From: DAOTUB01 sp034437455
Lineage (GTDB): Bacteria > Chloroflexota > Anaerolineae > B4-G1
Length of the DNA stretch: 7,192 nt
Assembly: GCA_034437455.1 (NCBI GenBank)
Contig: DAOTUB010000113.1
Location: 1-7,192 of the forward strand
Reading direction: 5' to 3'
In this document: one piece after another, positions 1 to 6,031 of the stretch
Layout: every line of letters begins with the position of its first letter
Numbering within the stretch: the first letter of the stretch is position 1
Translations under genes and position numbers: made by a program
The notes under the pieces: model-generated
Databases searched by the model: none
Told to the model about the DNA's origin: nothing
Seen by the model: the letters and a program-made list of their open reading frames with translations, nothing else

Positions 1-54
1 GCCGATGTCCGCGGCAATAACCAGCGTATCGGCTGTAGCAAATTTGGATGACAT
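1..54 (-). CDS. N-terminal fragment of an unidentified protein, cut by the window edge
   Basis: Only the first 18 codons are in the window, reading MSSKFATADTLVIAADIG. The ATG lies at 54-52 on the minus strand and is preceded by an AAGGAG ribosome binding site (complement of 63-68) with 8 bases of spacing, so the start is well supported. The hydrophobic stretch followed by AADIG resembles the phosphate-1 beta-hairpin that opens ASKHA-fold ATPases and sugar kinases (ROK kinases, MutL/GlmL-like proteins). With so little sequence this is only a hint and the function is unknown. The gene is divergent from the small membrane protein at 135 and shares a palindrome-rich control region with it. Confidence 0.7.
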   Translation of the reverse strand, partial: MSSKFATADTLVIAADIG

Positions 55-113
55 GAGTGACTCTCCTTTTTGTGTATGGTCTCACGGTTATTATAACCGA
101 TGAGTCACTCATG
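52..113. promoter_or_regulatory. Divergent control region with paired palindromes
   Basis: Two copies of an ATGAGT-N-ACTCAT type site lie 47 bp apart, centre to centre. The copy at 100-112 is a perfect palindrome with 6-bp arms. The copy at 53-65 matches at all but the last two positions. Together, 52-63 and 102-113 form a perfect 12-bp inverted repeat. Between them, 85-99 is another perfect palindrome (CGGTTAT, one T, ATAACCG). It contains a TATAAT box for the minus strand (95-90) and a TATTAT box for the plus strand (89-94). No good -35 box is seen on either strand. The left copy covers the minus gene's start codon and spacer. The arrangement looks like operators of a dimeric regulator; the regulator is not identifiable. 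Confidence 0.55.
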
Positions 114-134
114 ATTATATAAGGAGGTAAAACT

Positions 135-407
135 GTGATGATGCGCGAGCAAGATCCCTTTGTGGCGCTGCTGCTGGAGGTAGTGGGTGGATTCTTTGGT
201 TTCCTGGGGATCGGCTGGATCTATGCCGGCCGGCCGGTGATGGGCATTCTCTTGTTGATCGGCTACTGGCTGCTGGATTGGATCATCGGCCTGACGCTGA
301 CGATGGTCACGCTGGGCGCGTGGTGCTGCATCTGGCCGGCGCAGAACTTGCTTTTCGGCGCGCTTTCGGGATACCTGGCCTATCGCTTCCTGGAGCAGCG
401 TCCGTAA
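135..407 (+). CDS. Small multi-pass membrane protein, TM2-like
   Basis: This 90-residue protein is almost entirely hydrophobic, with membrane segments at roughly residues 9-30, 36-62 and 65-84, and a charged tail ending FLEQRP. The first segment and turn (FGFLGIGWIYAGR, residues 21-33) resemble TM2-domain proteins, in which a glycine-rich helix and a short YxGR-like turn precede a second helix. The match is loose and the function unknown. A perfect AAGGAGG at 121-127 sits 7 bases before the GTG at 135. Two ATG codons follow directly (138, 141), so the true start could be one or two codons later. The gene stands alone: it is divergent from the gene at 1-54 and closed by the hairpin at 448-480. 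The palindromes at 52-113 probably control it. Confidence 0.8.
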   Translation: MMMREQDPFVALLLEVVGGFFGFLGIGWIYAGRPVMGILLLIGYWLLDWIIGLTLTMVTLGAWCCIWPAQNLLFGALSGYLAYRFLEQRP

Positions 408-447
408 CCCCAGACGTTTTGCTACTCAAGATCCTCACGACAGGGGA

Positions 448-480
448 AAAGCCCCGCCTTTGTGGCGGGGCTTTGCTTTG
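448..480 (+). terminator. Strong hairpin terminator after the small membrane protein
   Basis: AAAGCCCCGCC (448-458) pairs perfectly with GGCGGGGCTTT (464-474) around a 5-base loop, giving an 11-bp GC-rich stem. The T run after it is interrupted (TTTGCTTTG). It lies 41 bases after the stop codon at 407 and before the next promoter, so it should insulate the serine-hydrolase gene from upstream reading. Confidence 0.85.
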
Positions 481-507
481 AGACGCCCGGTGCCTACCCG
501 ATCAAAC

Positions 508-536
508 TTGGCGTGCATCTACACCTGTGCTATAAT
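508..536 (+). promoter_or_regulatory. Sigma70-type promoter for the serine-hydrolase-like gene
   Basis: TTGGCG at 508-513 and a perfect TATAAT at 531-536 are separated by 17 bases. A TG one base before the -10 box makes it an extended -10 promoter. Transcription would start near 543, giving a leader of about 25 bases that contains the ribosome binding site at 557-563. Confidence 0.75.
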
Positions 537-568
537 CCCTCCTGCACTCGTAAAATGGAGGGGAATTC

Positions 569-1996
569 TTGCGTCGTAGAAGTGGATGTATCGGCTGGCT
601 GGTTATCGCTGCTGCCATCGTCGCGCTCTTTCTGACCTGGCAATACTTTGACTATCGCTCGGCCAGCCGCACGCTGCCTGATGGAATCACGATGGCTGAC
701 TTGTCGGTGGTGGGGATGACGCGCGAGGAAGCGCTCAACGTCTTGGAAGTGTCATTTGCCACACCCATCGAAGTGATGTATCAAGAGCAGCAGTTGTTCC
801 TGTCTCCTGACAACGTCGAACTGCGCTATTACGCCGAGGAGACAGCCGCCAATCTGGACGCCGCGTTGATCGAATACAGAGGGTTGGACGGTTTTATCGC
901 CCATGTTCTACGTCGTCAACCAGATGTAATGCACGTCCCCGTCGTAGTCAGCTACTCTGAAGAGCGACTCGATAGTTTCTTGGAGCGCGTCGCCAGCCAG
1001 TACGATCACCCCCCGCAGGCCGCGGTGCCGCTCCCCGCCAGCCGGACCTTTCGCCCCGCGCAACCGGGCAGCGAACTGGATATTGAGGCATCGCGTACCC
1101 GGCTCGCCGATGCGCTCGTCTCGGCGGCTGATCGGCGGGTCGAGTTAGTCGTACAGACGGAGAAAGCGCCGCCAACAGACATAGCCCTGTTGGAGCAACT
1201 ACTTCAATCTCTGCTGAAAGACCACGAAGGTCTGATACCAGGTATTTTTATCAAGGGTTTGCAGCGCGGGGAAGAACTGGAGATCAATACCGGCGTCGCT
1301 TATGCAGGCTTGAGCGTGCTCAAGATCGCCGTCCTCGAAGAGACGTATCGGGTGCTCGATCAGCCTCCAGACGTCGAGATGACGGCTTTACTCAGCGAGA
1401 CGATGACGCAAAGCGACAACGTCGCCGCCAACCTGTTGCTGCGCGACGTCATCGGGGATGGAGATGGGTACCAGGGCGTGGAGCGCCTCACCGCCTCGAT
1501 GAATCGTCTAGGACTTGTCAACACCTTTATGGCAGCGCCCTACGATGCAGAGGAACCGGCATCCATTATCGTCACTCCAGCCAACTCGCGCACCGATATC
1601 ACCACCGAACCCGACGTCTCTATCCAGACCACACCGCTGGACGTAGGATTATTGTTGGAGATGGTCTATCAGTGCAGTCACGGCGGCGGCGCATTGATGG
1701 TCGCTTATCCCGGCGCTTTTACCGCTGGCGAGTGTAGCCAGATGCTCGAGTGGATGAGCAGCAACCGCATTGACAGCCTGATCGAGGCCGGGGTTCCAGT
1801 AGAGACCCGGGTGGCGCACAAAGAGGGATTGACCAGTGACACGCATGCCGATGCCGGGATCGTGTTCAGTCCTGGCAGTGATTTTGTGCTGACCGTCTTT
1901 CTCTACCGCCCTCGTTGGCTGGAATGGGAGGAAAGCGCGCCCTTGATCGCTGACATCGCGAACGCGACCTACAACTATTTCAATCTAACGCGGTAG
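569..1996 (+). CDS. Membrane-anchored VanW-like / class A beta-lactamase-fold serine hydrolase
   Basis: This 475-residue protein starts at TTG, 5 bases after GGAGGGG (557-563); the ATG at 555 is in another frame. Residues 1-8 are basic and about 9-25 form one membrane anchor, so the rest should be extracytoplasmic. Residues 36-200 resemble the peptidoglycan-binding region found in VanW-type proteins (LPDGITMADLSVVGMTREEA at 36-55 is the typical opening). Residues 215-470 carry the three active-site motifs of the class A beta-lactamase/PBP fold in order: S249-V-L-K252, S282-D-N284 and K418-E-G420 (KEG in place of KTG). No glutamate lies at the usual deacylating position: E347 is only 7 residues before TTP, against about 14 before the corresponding TT in TEM. 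A cell-wall or esterase role is therefore likelier than antibiotic resistance. It has its own promoter and lies just upstream of the kinase unit. Confidence 0.85.
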   Translation: MRRRSGCIGWLVIAAAIVALFLTWQYFDYRSASRTLPDGITMADLSVVGMTREEALNVLEVSFATPIEVMYQEQQLFLSPDNVELRYYAEETAANLDAALIEYRGLDGFIAHVLRRQPDVMHVPVVVSYSEERLDSFLERVASQYDHPPQAAVPLPASRTFRPAQPGSELDIEASRTRLADALVSAADRRVELVVQTEKAPPTDIALLEQLLQSLLKDHEGLIPGIFIKGLQRGEELEINTGVAYAGLSVLKIAVLEETYRVLDQPPDVEMTALLSETMTQSDNVAANLLLRDVIGDGDGYQGVERLTASMNRLGLVNTFMAAPYDAEEPASIIVTPANSRTDITTEPDVSIQTTPLDVGLLLEMVYQCSHGGGALMVAYPGAFTAGECSQMLEWMSSNRIDSLIEAGVPVETRVAHKEGLTSDTHADAGIVFSPGSDFVLTVFLYRPRWLEWEESAPLIADIANATYNYFNLTR

Positions 1997-2010
1997 CATC
2001 TACTGCGGCA

Positions 2011-2039
2011 TTGCATATTTACTCATTTGGCTCTATAAT
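2011..2039 (+). promoter_or_regulatory. Sigma70-type promoter for the kinase-phosphatase unit
   Basis: TTGCAT at 2011-2016 and a perfect TATAAT at 2034-2039 are separated by 17 bases. It begins only 15 bases after the stop codon of the preceding gene. The expected start site, near 2046, falls inside the palindrome at 2039-2051. Confidence 0.7.
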
Positions 2040-2051
2040 GGTGTCACACCA
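2039..2051. promoter_or_regulatory. 13-bp palindrome over the presumed transcription start (candidate operator)
   Basis: TGGTGT-C-ACACCA is a perfect palindrome with 6-bp arms and one central base. It abuts the -10 box and covers the expected start site, the classic position for a repressor that blocks initiation. A one-base centre rules out an RNA hairpin made of these arms alone, so a DNA site for a dimeric protein is the natural reading. The regulator is unknown. Confidence 0.45.
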
Positions 2052-2085
2052 AAACACGAGTCGCGAGAAAAACTGCGAGTAACGT

Positions 2086-4023
2086 ATGAAGCCTCTCGAG
2101 AACCGCAAGACAAATACGGCGCCTTCTCCTAATGGGCTGGCTGTACAAGGCAATGCTGATCCTTCTCAATCGCCTGATGAAGGGCGCCACCTTCCTGATG
2201 GGTATCTGCTCCAGGACCGTTATCGCATTCTGGGCAAGCTGACTGTTGGCGGCATGAGCGTCGTCTACAAAGCCCAAGACCTGCGTTTCTCCAAGGTCAC
2301 CCGCGTGTGTGTGATCAAGGAAATGGTCAACACCGCCAGTGATCCTCAAGTACGGGCCATGATTGTACGGAGCTTTGAACGGGAGGCGAACATCCTCGCC
2401 ACGCTCAGCCACCCGGCTATCGTCCAGGTCTATGATTTTTTCACGGAGGGCGCGCGTAGTTACCTCGTCCTTGAATACGTAGATGGCAAAAACCTGGAAG
2501 CAATATTGGCCGAGACGGACGATTTCTTTCCAGAGGAGCGAGTGGTCAGTTGGGCCATCCAGGTCTGTGACGTGCTGAATTATCTCCATCGCCAGGAACC
2601 ACAGCCGATTATCTTTCGCGACATCAAGCCCCCCAACATCATGCTGGATAAGCACAATCATATCCGGTTGATCGATTTCGGCATCGCCAAGATGTTCCAA
2701 AGCGGACAGAAGGGGACGATGATCGGCACCGAGGGGTATTCACCGCCAGAGCAATATCGAGGCATTGCCGACCCTCGTGTGGACGTCTACGCCCTGGGAG
2801 CGACGATACACCACTTGCTGAGCAAGCAAGATCCACGATTGGAGCCGCCGTTCTCTTTCCACGAGCGGCCGGTCAGCGCAGTGAATCCCAACATCTCCAA
2901 CGAACTGATAGAGGTCACCAATCGAGCGCTGGAATACGATCGCGATAAACGGTATAGTTCAATCGAAGAGATGAAGCAGGCGTTGATCGGTCTTTGCTCA
3001 GCCCGCGGCGCGCGCGACACAACCCCATTCGCAACTCCCACCGCTGCCAATGCCGAGGGAGTTGGCCCTACCAGCGTCCTGTGGCGCTTTGCTTGCGAGG
3101 ATGGCGTGGGATCGTCGCCAACGATGCACGGCGGCGTCGTATACATCGGCGCCTACGATCACAACGTCTACGCCATTAACGCTGAAAGCGGGAAACTCGT
3201 CTGGAAGTATGCCACAGAAGGAGGAGTCGCTTCGTCCCCTTGTGTGTACGAAGGGCGCGTGTTTGTCGGCTCTGCCGATCACCGGCTCTACGCTATCAAT
3301 GCAGATAGTGGGCGGATCTCGTGGATCTGCCCCACAAAGGGCCGGATATGGTCGTCGCCTCGAGTTGCATTCGGGCATGTTCTCGTTGGCTCCGACGACC
3401 GAAATCTTTACGCGGTTAACACGGACAGCGGCCGCGTGGCCTGGACATTCCCAACGGAGGGAGAAACGCGCTCGTCGCCGGCCGTTGACAACGACGCCAT
3501 CTACGTGGGATGTGAGGAAGGCATCGTTTACGCCGTAGAGACCAGTGGGCAGTTGCGCTGGCACTTTCGCGCCCGGCGGGGTGTGACTTCCTCGCCTGCC
3601 CTGACCGAGGAATTGGTCTATGTAGGTTGCCAGGACAAACAAGTCTATGGATTGGACATCCGTTCGGGCTGGCTGGCTTGGCGCTATCGCACCGAGGGAC
3701 CTGTCGTCTCGTCGCCAGCGGTAAGCGAGGGGCGTGTCTTGATCGGCTCGACAGACAGTAACCTCTATGCCCTGGACGCTGCGGACGGTCGTCTCATCTG
3801 GCGCTATACTACCGGCGATCAGGTGACTTCATCGCCGGCCGTGTTCGAAGGGCGCGTGTACTTTGGCTCGGTAGACGGCGAAGTATACAGCCTGGATGCT
3901 CGAACGGGCAATCTGCGGTGGCGCCTCAAGACCGGCGGGCCGGTAACGTCATCCCCTACCGTGGTGGATGGCGTGGTCTATATTGGATCCGCCGATGGTT
4001 ACGTGTACGCGCTATCTGCTTGA
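2086..4023 (+). CDS. Soluble Ser/Thr protein kinase with C-terminal eight-repeat PQQ-like propeller
   Basis: This 645-residue protein phosphorylates Ser/Thr on target proteins, presumably in the cytoplasm since no membrane segment is visible. After a polar tail (1-40), the kinase domain spans about 44-304. It has a glycine loop GGMSVVY (55-61), the beta-3 lysine K78, alpha-C E100, catalytic loop FRDIKPPN (177-184; D179, K181, N184), DFG (197-199), GTEGYSPPEQY (214-224) and D233 before the F helix. Phe replaces the usual His of HRD, which I know from other Chloroflexota and cyanobacterial kinases. Thr53 replaces the first loop glycine. T211 and T215 are candidate activation-loop sites. A linker (305-330) leads to eight tandem 39-40-residue repeats (331-645), each with SSP, VYxGS, LYALxA and a Trp; the tryptophans lie at 333, 373, 413, 453, 492, 532, 572 and 612. 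Streptomyces AfsK has a comparable kinase-PQQ layout. The ribosome binding site before the ATG is weak. The phosphatase follows 26 bases later. Confidence 0.93.
   Translation: MKPLENRKTNTAPSPNGLAVQGNADPSQSPDEGRHLPDGYLLQDRYRILGKLTVGGMSVVYKAQDLRFSKVTRVCVIKEMVNTASDPQVRAMIVRSFEREANILATLSHPAIVQVYDFFTEGARSYLVLEYVDGKNLEAILAETDDFFPEERVVSWAIQVCDVLNYLHRQEPQPIIFRDIKPPNIMLDKHNHIRLIDFGIAKMFQSGQKGTMIGTEGYSPPEQYRGIADPRVDVYALGATIHHLLSKQDPRLEPPFSFHERPVSAVNPNISNELIEVTNRALEYDRDKRYSSIEEMKQALIGLCSARGARDTTPFATPTAANAEGVGPTSVLWRFACEDGVGSSPTMHGGVVYIGAYDHNVYAINAESGKLVWKYATEGGVASSPCVYEGRVFVGSADHRLYAINADSGRISWICPTKGRIWSSPRVAFGHVLVGSDDRNLYAVNTDSGRVAWTFPTEGETRSSPAVDNDAIYVGCEEGIVYAVETSGQLRWHFRARRGVTSSPALTEELVYVGCQDKQVYGLDIRSGWLAWRYRTEGPVVSSPAVSEGRVLIGSTDSNLYALDAADGRLIWRYTTGDQVTSSPAVFEGRVYFGSVDGEVYSLDARTGNLRWRLKTGGPVTSSPTVVDGVVYIGSADGYVYALSA
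3076..4020 (+). repeat. Tandem propeller-repeat coding region, about 120-bp period
   Basis: The 3' half of the kinase gene is built of eight units of 117-120 bp, each encoding one propeller blade. The nucleotide copies have diverged considerably while the protein motif (SSP, VYxGS, LYAL, W) is held. The fifth unit is one codon shorter. The first unit begins with a lone Trp strand (residues 331-335) and the last ends at YALSA without one. The N-terminal strand therefore probably closes the ring. Confidence 0.85.
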
Positions 4024-4049
4024 GGCATGCCGGCGGCCGGGGAGAGACT

Positions 4050-4904
4050 ATGCAATTTCTACGCAAACTTCTGGGACGTGAGCCGGGATCCACTCCTGAC
4101 TCGACTCCCACTCCCTCACCTCCCGCCCGGTATAAATTCAAATTGGGCTGGGCCACCGACGTAGGCGCAGTGCGCAGTCACAATGAGGATACTGTGCTGG
4201 TCATTACAGCCGCCCACGACGGCGACGACGCACGGCCGGCGTTTGGACTTTTCATCCTGGCGGATGGCATGGGAGGGCACCGTGCGGGTGAGGTGGCAAG
4301 CTCCCTGGCAGCACGCGTCGCGGCTCATCACGTGATGCGTCGCTCCTATCTGGCGGCCATCATCAGTCAGGAACGTGATGCAAATCAACCTGCGCTGACC
4401 GAGATGCTCGTGGACGCAGTACAGGCGGCCAACAGCGCCGTAGCCGACCAGGTTCCCGGCGGGGGAACGACGCTCACATGTGCGTTGGTGCTTGGCTTGC
4501 AAATCTACATCGCTCACGTGGGCGACAGCCGGGCTTATCTCATTACCACGGAGGGATTGAAGCAAGTCACTCACGACCACTCGTTGGTAGATCGCCTGAT
4601 CGAGACAGGGCAACTCACCTCGGATGAAGCGACTACCCATCCACATAAAAACGTGCTCTATCGAGCCGTTGGCCAGAGCAACGCGCTGGAAGTGGATATC
4701 CACGTGCGGACAATCGCCTATGGAGATCGTCTGCTGCTCTGTAGCGATGGACTGTGGGACATGGTAAGCGAAGCCAAAATGCTCGACGTTGTCAGAAATG
4801 CCTCCTCGCCCCAGGCAGCGTGTGACGATCTGATCGTCGCCGCCAATCAGGCGGGAGGACGTGATAACATCACCGCGCTCCTGTTCGAGTCCCCATTGGG
4901 TTAG
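4050..4904 (+). CDS. PP2C-family Ser/Thr protein phosphatase
   Basis: This 284-residue metal-dependent phosphatase (PPM/PP2C fold) removes phosphate from Ser/Thr and is the natural antagonist of the upstream kinase. Motifs appear in family order: RSHNED (42-47), DGMGG (72-76, metal ligand D72), GGGTTL (137-142), HVGDSR (156-161), VTHDHS (173-178), SDGLWD (232-237, metal ligand D233) and GRDNIT (270-275, metal ligand D272). The core covers about 28-282, after a short basic start and a Pro/Ser/Thr-rich linker (13-26). No membrane segment is seen, so it should act in the cytoplasm. The ATG at 4050 follows GGGGAGAG (4039-4046). The frame stays open upstream to 3918, but that part overlaps the kinase gene and lacks a good ribosome binding site. 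Only 26 bases separate it from the kinase stop, so co-transcription is likely. Confidence 0.95.
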   Translation: MQFLRKLLGREPGSTPDSTPTPSPPARYKFKLGWATDVGAVRSHNEDTVLVITAAHDGDDARPAFGLFILADGMGGHRAGEVASSLAARVAAHHVMRRSYLAAIISQERDANQPALTEMLVDAVQAANSAVADQVPGGGTTLTCALVLGLQIYIAHVGDSRAYLITTEGLKQVTHDHSLVDRLIETGQLTSDEATTHPHKNVLYRAVGQSNALEVDIHVRTIAYGDRLLLCSDGLWDMVSEAKMLDVVRNASSPQAACDDLIVAANQAGGRDNITALLFESPLG

Positions 4905-4970
4905 CCGCTTCCTTGCGCACATTGTGAACAAAACAACATGGAATACAGACAGTGAACGGAGGATAAGTCT

Positions 4971-5213
4971 ATGTCATATACTGTATTGGTCCACATCCAG
5001 AACGAGGAATCTATACTGGGAGAGATCGAACGCATGCCTGAGCCTACCGATCAGATTCTGGCTGTCAGCAATCCCCGCTATCGCGATGGCCGCAACGTCA
5101 CCTATCTCCAGCCCGACATCGACCTGGTGCTCTATCCCTGGGCGCACCTCCACTGTGTGGAGTTGATGTACAGCGACACGGACGAGGAAGTCGTCAGCTT
5201 CATTCGCGAATGA
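4971..5213 (+). CDS. Small protein of unknown function in the kinase-phosphatase unit
   Basis: I do not recognise this 80-residue protein. The ATG sits 8 bases after GGAGG (4958-4962), a strong ribosome binding site. The protein is acidic, with no membrane segment or signal peptide. Its alternating hydrophobic pattern (YTVLVHIQ at 3-10, ILGEIERM at 15-22, DQILAVSNP at 27-35, IDLVLYPW at 50-57, LHCVELMY at 60-67, VVSFIRE at 74-80) suggests a small all-beta barrel of the SH3 or Sm kind. A polar NPRYRDGRN turn (34-42) stands out as a possible functional loop. A 66-base gap separates it from the phosphatase, without a clear terminator, and 21 bases separate it from the response regulator. It could be an adaptor or ligand-binding module for the signalling genes on either side, but nothing beyond position supports this. 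Confidence 0.8.
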   Translation: MSYTVLVHIQNEESILGEIERMPEPTDQILAVSNPRYRDGRNVTYLQPDIDLVLYPWAHLHCVELMYSDTDEEVVSFIRE

Positions 5214-5234
5214 CGCACACGGAGATCGCTTGGC

Positions 5235-5960
5235 GTGTCTGATAAGGGGGCACTTATCCTGGTCGTAGACGATGAACCTCGTATGACCCGGTTCATAAGG
5301 ATGAACCTGGAATTGGAGGGGTATCGAGTGATAGAGGCCCACGACGGCCTCGAGGCACTCGATAAGGCGCGCACAGCTCTGCCAGATCTGATCCTACTCG
5401 ACGTGATGATGCCCGAATTGGATGGCTTTGAGACGTTGCGCACACTGCGCCAGGTCTCGAACGTCCCCGTGATCATGCTGACGGTTCGGGATGAAGAAGG
5501 GGACAAGGTGCGCGGGCTGGAACTGGGAGCGGACGATTATGTGACCAAGCCCTTTGGCACGCGAGAGCTTGTCAGCCGGGTGAAGGCCGTGCTGCGCCGC
5601 ACGCAGGGCCTGGCGGCACCCGGCGAGCGCGTTCTCCACATTGACGATCGGTTGAGCGTCGATTTCGAAAGGCGCGATATCATCGTCGAAGGCGAGCGCA
5701 TCCAGTTGCGTCCCACCGAGTTCCGCCTGCTTTATCACCTGATAGAGAACGCCGGCTGGGTAATGCCCCGCGAAACCTTGTTGGCCAAGGTCTGGGGATA
5801 CGAATACCGCGATGAAGTCCAGTACCTGCGCCCTTACATCAGCTACCTGCGAAAAAAGATCGAGCCGGATCCCTCAAACCCTCGCTACATTTTCACCGAA
5901 CTGGGAGTGGGGTATCGGTTTGTAAATTTTCGCAAAGAGCAAGATCCTGATTCAGAATAG
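5235..5960 (+). CDS. OmpR/PhoB-family response regulator
   Basis: This 241-residue transcription factor has a receiver domain (about 6-121). The acidic pair D12-D13, phospho-acceptor D56 (LLDVMMP), switch residue T83 and K105 (TKPF) are all present, so phosphorylation should be normal. A linker leads to an OmpR-type winged-helix DNA-binding domain (about 131-231). That domain includes the RPTEFRLL helix (159-166), the recognition region around VQYLRPYISYLRKKIE (195-210) and a wing ending GVGYRFV (224-230). Translation starts at GTG, with GGAG (5221-5224) 10 bases upstream and the previous stop only 21 bases away, which suggests one transcript with 4971-5213. No histidine kinase gene lies in the window. 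Its input is therefore either encoded elsewhere or, less conventionally, linked to the Ser/Thr kinase of the same unit. Confidence 0.95.
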   Translation: MSDKGALILVVDDEPRMTRFIRMNLELEGYRVIEAHDGLEALDKARTALPDLILLDVMMPELDGFETLRTLRQVSNVPVIMLTVRDEEGDKVRGLELGADDYVTKPFGTRELVSRVKAVLRRTQGLAAPGERVLHIDDRLSVDFERRDIIVEGERIQLRPTEFRLLYHLIENAGWVMPRETLLAKVWGYEYRDEVQYLRPYISYLRKKIEPDPSNPRYIFTELGVGYRFVNFRKEQDPDSE

Positions 5961-5976
5961 ACCTGACACTCGAAAC

Positions 5977-6009
5977 GATCACCCTGGTCCTACAAAGGAC
6001 GAGATGATC
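5977..6009. terminator. Imperfect hairpin between convergent genes
   Basis: GATCA (5977-5981) pairs with TGATC (6005-6009), and inside them GTCCT (5987-5991) pairs with AGGAC (5996-6000) around a 4-base loop. The internal bases do not pair and no T run follows. It sits in the 71-base gap between the convergent response-regulator and MgtC genes, where a terminator would be expected, but the structure is weak. Confidence 0.25.
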
Positions 6010-6031
6010 CAGCCGTTTAACTGCTCTGTCC

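Noticed and set aside
52..113. RNA hairpin (riboswitch-like) formed by the 12-bp inverted repeat
   Set aside because: The likely -10 boxes lie between the arms, so a transcript in either direction would lack one arm. A DNA operator is the simpler reading.
569..1996. Annotation as an antibiotic-resistance beta-lactamase or vancomycin-resistance VanW
   Set aside because: The usual deacylating glutamate is not apparent, the third motif is KEG, and VanW-like regions are common in ordinary envelope proteins. Sequence alone does not support a resistance role.
2044..2700. Long minus-strand open frame (218 codons) opposite the kinase gene
   Set aside because: It lies wholly against the kinase domain, whose plus-strand motifs are unmistakable. 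The minus-strand protein shows no family motif and is explained by codon bias.
3918..4049. 44-codon N-terminal extension of the phosphatase frame
   Set aside because: It overlaps the end of the kinase gene and is a shadow of repeat-coding sequence. The ATG at 4050 has a proper ribosome binding site, and the resulting protein begins just before the PP2C domain.
4116..4931. Minus-strand open frame of 271 codons opposite the phosphatase
   Set aside because: The plus strand encodes a complete PP2C with all motifs. The opposite frame has no recognisable domain.
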